DNA of 9,169 nt from an uncultured bacterium (GTDB lineage Bacteria; Planctomycetota; Phycisphaerae; Sedimentisphaerales; Anaerobacaceae), in assembly GCA_913009865.1 (NCBI GenBank), contig CAJVYK010000078.1, positions 1 to 9,169 of the forward strand, written 5' to 3'. The notes beneath the pieces are model-generated. The model had not been told where the DNA came from. It saw only the letters and a list, made by a program, of their open reading frames with translations, and did no database searches. Below are positions 6,624 to 9,169 of this stretch, piece after piece; within the stretch, counting starts at the first letter, position 1, and each line of letters starts with the position of its first letter. The translations under genes were made by a program, and so were the position numbers.

Positions 6624-6992
6624 ATGGGACATACAAGATATAGTGGTTATCGGCTTTCAGACGATATTACGGATATTTTCGCTTGTAGCCTGTCAAATAA
6701 GGTAGTTAAGATGTCGAATTTCGGTTCCAAAGATTGTTTTGAAAGCCAAGAACAAGGAATGAGTCCTGTCAATGAGAACCTGGCCGGCAATGAGGATTTG
6801 ATAATGGAGCAGATTCTCGAAAATATCAATACTACGCCCATCGGCATGGTGTTAAAAAAGATTGCCTCGCTGCCGGAGGTTCGCAAGGAAAAAGTTCTTC
6901 ACGTTCGTCAGCAGCTTACCGAAGGTGAATACGACCTCAATGAGCGATTAGATGTCGCTCTCGATAAGGTTCTTGAAGACCTTACCACTTAA
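6624..6992 (+). CDS. flgM: FlgM-like anti-sigma-28 factor
   Basis: This small protein of 122 residues (93 if it starts at ATG 6711) has a C-terminal segment, LPEVRKEKVLHVRQQLTEGEYDLNERLDVALDKVLEDL (about 83-120), that fits the FlgM domain pattern V-R-x-x-K-V-x-x-x-R-x-x-x-x-x-G-x-Y followed by a closing helix. FlgM binds the flagellar sigma factor FliA/sigma-28 and holds it inactive until the hook is finished; it acts in the cytoplasm and is exported through the flagellum. The N-terminal part is polar and probably disordered, as in FlgM. ATG 6624 has AAAGGA only 3 bases away, while ATG 6711 has TAAGG 8 bases away and gives a length nearer the family's. I cannot decide between them. No other flagellar gene is visible in the window. 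Confidence 0.72.
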   Translation: MGHTRYSGYRLSDDITDIFACSLSNKVVKMSNFGSKDCFESQEQGMSPVNENLAGNEDLIMEQILENINTTPIGMVLKKIASLPEVRKEKVLHVRQQLTEGEYDLNERLDVALDKVLEDLTT

Positions 6993-7006
6993 TGATTTAT
7001 CAAAGC

Positions 7007-7045
7007 ACATAAGAACATAAGAGTATAGAAGAACTTATAACTTAT
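7007..7045. repeat. Short-period inverted repeat after flgM
   Basis: Two ACATAAGA units (7007-7014 and 7015-7022) are followed by two exact 7-bp AACTTAT units (7032-7038 and 7039-7045). CATAAG on the left and CTTATG on the right are inverted, so the RNA can form a weak AT-rich hairpin around GTATAGAAG. The right arm ends exactly where the 182-bp inverted-repeat element begins. Confidence 0.6.
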
Positions 7046-7227
7046 GTAGAAGCCATCCCAAAACCTCATTTGGTCTGCAAATGGCTCTTTTGTCGTCTGG
7101 ACAAAAGTCGGCCTGCCCCTTAGGGGCCTGCATCGGAATAGTTGTAGCTATGCCTGTTTCGGCCTCCTTGCCAGGCGCCAAAAGTTCTCATTTTCGTCAT
7201 CAAAGCAGGTTTGGGGATGACTTCTAC
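7046..7227. mobile_element. MITE-like element with 21-bp terminal inverted repeats
   Basis: The ends at 7046-7066 and 7207-7227 are inverted copies with 19 of 21 positions matching (GTAGAAGYCATCCC at the outer ends). No transposase is encoded in the 182 bp. Inside are perfect hairpins CATTTG/CAAATG (7067-7072, 7078-7083) and CTTTTGTC/GACAAAAG (7087-7094, 7100-7107), both with the pentaloop GTCTG. Further in are GCCCC/GGGGC (7115-7119, 7123-7127) and GCCTG/CAGGC (7152-7156, 7172-7176). Flanking bases are TAT and TTT, so no clean target duplication is seen. It lies between convergent genes and may also stop transcription from both sides. A folded non-coding RNA is the alternative. Confidence 0.7.
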
Positions 7228-7236
7228 TTTTTGTAA

Positions 7237-7677
7237 CTACGAAACTATTTCAGGAACATCGTCATCCGGCTCATCCATATCGAGAGGTTTATAGCCGGGC
7301 TGTTTTGATTTTTCCAGCTCTTCTTCGAAGGCGGCTGTAACTTTTTCCTGAATTTTCTGCCTGCATTCCGAGTTAATCGGATGGGCGATATCAGCGTGCA
7401 GCTTCATTCTGCCTTTGAAATCTTTCCTCGCCCGATCTTCCGGAAGCGACGCACCGCAATTATTGCAGAACTTGGCTCTGAGATGGTTTTTGCCCCCGCA
7501 TTTTTCGCAATGGTCGCTCATTTTTCTCGAAGGCATAGCAACGAAATAGCCGCTCGTACCTTCAATGACCTTGATATCGCGAACCACAAACTCATTGTCC
7601 ATCGTCACCGAGCAAAAGGCTTTTAATCTATCGTCTTTGTTGTTTATTAGTTTGACTCTGACCTCACTGATTTCCAT
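7237..7677 (-). CDS. spoVG: SpoVG-family RNA/DNA-binding regulator with embedded zinc ribbon
   Basis: This protein is 146 residues from the ATG at 7677. The start is fixed by MEISEVRVKL, the canonical SpoVG beginning, and by GAGG (7685-7688) 7 bases upstream; an upstream ATG at 7734 would add 19 repeat-like residues. SpoVG landmarks are LKAFCSVTMDNEFVVRDIKVIEG (18-40), FVAMPSRK (45-52) and DIAHPINSECRQKIQEKV (96-113). Between the last two, where SpoVG normally has a short loop, sits a four-cysteine zinc ribbon, C57-x2-C60 and C71-x2-C74, followed by a basic stretch. A tail of about 30 acidic and proline residues ends the protein. SpoVG proteins bind nucleic acids and regulate many processes in Firmicutes and spirochaetes. 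It lies 116 bases after ispE on the same strand, a pairing also known near spoVG in Bacillus. Confidence 0.9.
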   Translation of the reverse strand: MEISEVRVKLINNKDDRLKAFCSVTMDNEFVVRDIKVIEGTSGYFVAMPSRKMSDHCEKCGGKNHLRAKFCNNCGASLPEDRARKDFKGRMKLHADIAHPINSECRQKIQEKVTAAFEEELEKSKQPGYKPLDMDEPDDDVPEIVS

Positions 7678-7687
7678 TTTTTTGCCT

Positions 7688-7708
7688 CGCTTATCTTGTA
7701 TCTTGTAT
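7688..7708. repeat. Heptamer units before spoVG
   Basis: Three consecutive 7-bp units, CGCTTAT, CTTGTAT, CTTGTAT, read ATACAAG, ATACAAG, ATAAGCG on the coding strand of spoVG. They overlap the first base of the GAGG ribosome binding site complement (7685-7688). A further related word, TGTGCGTAT, and then CCTATTGCGT follow to about 7727. The ACGCAAT word also occurs in the element before gspL. Confidence 0.55.
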
Positions 7709-7793
7709 TGTGCGTATCCTATTGCGTTCTTCACACTCTGACTGCTTAGCCGCTTTTTTGAATTTTACTTTTCAGCTTTTACTTTTTAATTCC

Positions 7794-8717
7794 TTACCAT
7801 TTATTGTTGCTCACGATAATAGTTTTACAGCCGGTTTTTTCCTTAAGCTTGTATTGATATTCCCTCGCTTTTTCCTCGTCCCTATCGTCAACAATATAAA
7901 CAAAAGCTGAACCACTCCCGCTCAGGCACAGAGACCCGATACCCAACAACGATTCAATTTTAGCTTTCAACTCAGCAAGCCCTTTATACAAGCAGAAGCA
8001 ACTTGTTTGCAACATATTTGCGCACATTTTAGATACTAAATCAATCCTGTTTTTTCGGATGTACCTGTTTATTCTGGTATTGAGTTTTTCATAAAGAGCA
8101 GGGTCGTGCTTGTAATTGGCGTAAACCTTTTTTGTAGAAACACTTACATCCGGCAGAATCAGAATCGCTGAGAAATTAAAATTTTCGTTTAATTTTTCAA
8201 TTTTTTCGCCTTTTCCAGTGCAAATCGCCAATGGCCCATCCAGGAAGAAGGCTACGTCACTGCCTAATCTGGCTGCTAATTTGCTCAGGCTTTTTTTGTC
8301 GAGGGCTAATTGCAGGAATTTATTTACAGCGATAAGAGTTGCCGCTGCATCGCTGCTTGCCGAACCCAGGCCGGAGCCGGCAGGGATGTTTTTTGTCAGG
8401 GTGATTTTGATACCTGTTTTGGCGGGTATGACGTTCTGTGAGCGGCAGCTATCCAGAAGCATTTCGCAGGCCCGGTAGATGAGATTTTCTCTTCCAGCCG
8501 GCGCCCAAAGCGGGCCTTTGCAGATAAGCTCGATACCGGTTTTTGTTCCCCGCTGAATGAGGATTTCGTCGAAGAAGTTGACCTTGGCCATTACGGTTTC
8601 TATCTCGTGAAAACCGTCGGCCCGCTGCCCGGCTATGAGCAGACTTAAGTTTATTTTAGCCGGCGCTCGTACTAATAATCCGTCGCCGACAGTTTCAAAT
8701 TGTTCTTTGTCAACCAT
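7794..8717 (-). CDS. ispE: 4-diphosphocytidyl-2-C-methyl-D-erythritol kinase IspE
   Basis: This 307-residue GHMP kinase phosphorylates CDP-methylerythritol at the 2-hydroxyl, the fourth step of the MEP isoprenoid pathway, in the cytoplasm. Landmarks are in order: RAPAKINLSL (17-25) with the substrate-site Lys21, ADGFHEIETVM (33-43), the ATP-binding glycine loop PAGSGLGSASSDAAA (112-126), LGSDVAFFLDGP (151-162) with catalytic Asp154, and the C-terminal CLSGSGSAFV (264-273). Length is a little above the usual 280-300. Residues 95-105 (NVIPAKTGIKI), just before the strand leading to the ATP loop, look like a small insertion from a dispersed repeat. No Shine-Dalgarno precedes ATG 8717; heptamer repeats take its place, and no other in-frame start fits. 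It probably forms an operon with spoVG. Confidence 0.95.
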   Translation of the reverse strand: MVDKEQFETVGDGLLVRAPAKINLSLLIAGQRADGFHEIETVMAKVNFFDEILIQRGTKTGIELICKGPLWAPAGRENLIYRACEMLLDSCRSQNVIPAKTGIKITLTKNIPAGSGLGSASSDAAATLIAVNKFLQLALDKKSLSKLAARLGSDVAFFLDGPLAICTGKGEKIEKLNENFNFSAILILPDVSVSTKKVYANYKHDPALYEKLNTRINRYIRKNRIDLVSKMCANMLQTSCFCLYKGLAELKAKIESLLGIGSLCLSGSGSAFVYIVDDRDEEKAREYQYKLKEKTGCKTIIVSNNKW

Positions 8718-8722
8718 AATTT

Positions 8723-8778
8723 GTGGCTCGTGGCTCGTCGCTCCGCCGTGAGGCGTGCTGCGCAGTGACTCGTAACTT
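8723..8778. repeat. Heptamer-repeat block in the ispE leader
   Basis: 7-bp units GTGGCTC, GTGGCTC, GTCGCTC (8723-8743) and then GTGACTC, GTAACTT (8765-8778) flank a GC-rich centre containing CGCC/GGCG-type pairing and the palindrome CTGCGCAG. On the ispE coding strand the units read GAGCCAC. The block ends six bases before the ispE ATG and replaces the usual ribosome binding site region. Confidence 0.65.
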
Positions 8779-8801
8779 GAGCAAACCTACTAAATTTGCT
8801 C
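8779..8801 (-). other. Hairpin at the presumed 5' end of the ispE mRNA
   Basis: GAGCAAA (8779-8785) and TTTGCTC (8795-8801) form a perfect 7-bp stem with a 9-base loop. If the ispE -10 box at 8808-8813 is used, transcription would begin at or near this stem. It has no T-run, so it is not a terminator. It may stabilise the transcript. Confidence 0.45.
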
Positions 8802-8802
8802 G

Positions 8803-8831
8803 TTGACATTATAACAGATTACGTCTATTTT
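8803..8831 (+). promoter_or_regulatory. Sigma-70-type promoter reading towards the IS110 element
   Basis: A perfect -35 TTGACA (8803-8808) is followed after exactly 17 bases by TATTTT (8826-8831), a 4/6 match to TATAAT. It reads into the leader that carries the possible bridge RNA and the transposase. Whether it belongs to the element or to the host cannot be seen, because the left end of the element is not defined. Confidence 0.5.
8808..8813 (-). promoter_or_regulatory. -10 box of the ispE-spoVG promoter
   Basis: On the minus strand the sequence is TATAAT, a perfect -10, preceded by CTGT. The region 17 bases further upstream (8831-8836) reads TATTAA, a poor -35. It would give an ispE leader of about 85 bases. 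It shares base 8808 with the plus-strand TTGACA. Confidence 0.5.
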
Positions 8832-8888
8832 TAATACAAAAATTGGCCACAGATACCTATGGCATAAATTAACGCGGATAAGCTATGT

Positions 8889-8994
8889 AACCGGAGCCTC
8901 CCGGTTTTGTTATACTCGGGCTCGTCGTAACGGCCCTGCCATCTTGGCGCGTGGTCGTCGAAACGCCACAATAACTTTTTTCAGGAGGCTCCTA
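8889..8994 (+). ncRNA. Candidate IS110 bridge RNA region
   Basis: IS110-group elements are known to express a bridge RNA from the non-coding left end before the recombinase gene. Here a 5' hairpin AACCGG/CCGGTT (8889-8894, 8901-8906) is followed by GTTAT (8909-8913) pairing with ATAAC (8971-8975), enclosing two hairpins. The first is GGGC/GCCC (8918-8921, 8933-8936) with loop TCGTCGTAACG. The second is TGGCG/CGCCA (8945-8949, 8964-8968) with a 14-base loop. TCGTCGTAACG (8922-8932) and TCGTCGAAACG (8955-8965) agree at 10 of 11 positions, which fits a target loop and a donor loop. The structure was read by eye, and the exact ends are unknown. Confidence 0.45.
8984..8992 (+). promoter_or_regulatory. 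Transposase ribosome binding site with a complementary upstream loop
   Basis: GGAGGCTCC contains a strong Shine-Dalgarno (AGGAGG at 8983-8988) six bases before ATG 8995. It is the exact reverse complement of GGAGCCTCC at 8893-8901, whose middle forms the loop of the 5' hairpin. Pairing of the two would hide the ribosome binding site. Confidence 0.55.
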
Positions 8995-9169
8995 ATGGAT
9001 AAGTATATCGGATTTGATATTGATTGCAAGAAGACTGTAGCATGTGTAGTACAAGGCGGTAAAAAAGATTTTTATGCCACGATCGGCTCTGACATCCAAT
9101 CTATGAGAAAATTCCTGGATCAGCAAAAACTTGATTCCGCAAAGATACATCTGGTCTTCGAGATCAGCG
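8995..9169 (+). CDS. IS110-family transposase (DEDD recombinase), N-terminal part
   Basis: The first 58 residues are visible; the gene continues beyond the window. The start MDKYIGFDIDCKKTVACVVQ matches the IS110 pattern of a beta-strand carrying the first catalytic Asp (D8 in GFDID) of the RuvC-like DEDD domain. The segment IHLVFEIS at the right edge matches the strand that carries the second acidic residue (E56), usually followed by Ser/Thr-Gly. A QSMRKFLDQQ helix lies between. IS110 recombinases insert and excise the element through a circular form guided by a bridge RNA. ATG 8995 is supported by AGGAGG six bases upstream. Whether the gene is intact cannot be seen. Confidence 0.82.
   Translation, partial: MDKYIGFDIDCKKTVACVVQGGKKDFYATIGSDIQSMRKFLDQQKLDSAKIHLVFEIS

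Larger units (their letters stand above)
8843..9169 (+). mobile_element. IS110-family insertion sequence, left part (left boundary approximate)
   Basis: The element is recognised from its transposase and a structured non-coding leader. It runs off the right edge of the window. IS110 elements generally lack terminal inverted repeats, so the left end cannot be placed from one copy. The words GGCCACAGAT (8845-8854) and ACGCGGATAA (8872-8881) just before the leader resemble a widespread dispersed repeat and may be the insertion target rather than part of the element. Confidence 0.6.

Noticed and set aside
7163..7227. Short minus-strand peptide beginning MTKMRTFGAWQGG in the MITE-like element
   Set aside because: The frame stops after 26 residues, and the same bases are explained by hairpins and terminal repeats.
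7007..7230. CRISPR array
   Set aside because: The repeats are inverted ends and hairpins in a single element; there are no regularly spaced identical direct repeats with unique spacers.
7678..7734. N-terminal extension of SpoVG from an upstream ATG at 7734
   Set aside because: The extra 19 residues are encoded by heptamer repeats, while MEISEVRVKL is the canonical SpoVG start and has a well-placed GAGG.

Overview
The window reads like a chromosomal piece of a Gram-negative-type bacterium that secretes proteins by a type II secretion system (T2SS), has or once had flagella, and uses the MEP isoprenoid pathway. The ispE-spoVG pairing, a SpoVG with an embedded zinc ribbon, a planctomycete-style T2SS cluster and the abundance of intergenic repeats suggest a Planctomycetota member, perhaps Phycisphaerae. 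That placement is an inference, not a proof.

Layout. Positions 1-6313 (+) are a tightly packed T2SS operon. It holds the end of gspF, then the pseudopilins gspG, gspH-like, gspI-like and gspJ-like, then gspK, the cytoplasmic/inner-membrane gspL, and a GspM/PilO-like protein. GspF is the inner-membrane platform. GspG builds the pseudopilus, H/I/J/K form its tip, and L/M link the platform to the ATPase. gspE and gspD would be expected upstream but are not in the window. A hairpin overlapping the gspM stop may end the operon. A gene-free stretch of 310 bases follows, then a FlgM-like anti-sigma-28 factor (+).

flgM converges on a minus-strand unit, ispE then spoVG. The gap between flgM and spoVG holds a 182-bp element with 21-bp terminal inverted repeats and several internal hairpins, resembling a MITE. 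At the right edge the window enters an IS110-family element (+). Only the first 58 codons of its transposase are visible. The leader before it folds into an arrangement that resembles a bridge RNA.

The most unusual signal is a set of 7-bp-periodic short repeats, often as inverted arms around a small hairpin. They lie at gene joints at six places: about 825-938, 1465-1538, 4188-4268, 7007-7045, 7688-7708 and 8723-8778. Two of them are translated as long prepilin leader peptides of gspH and gspI. They recall the heptanucleotide STRR repeats of cyanobacteria but differ in sequence and in their inverted architecture.
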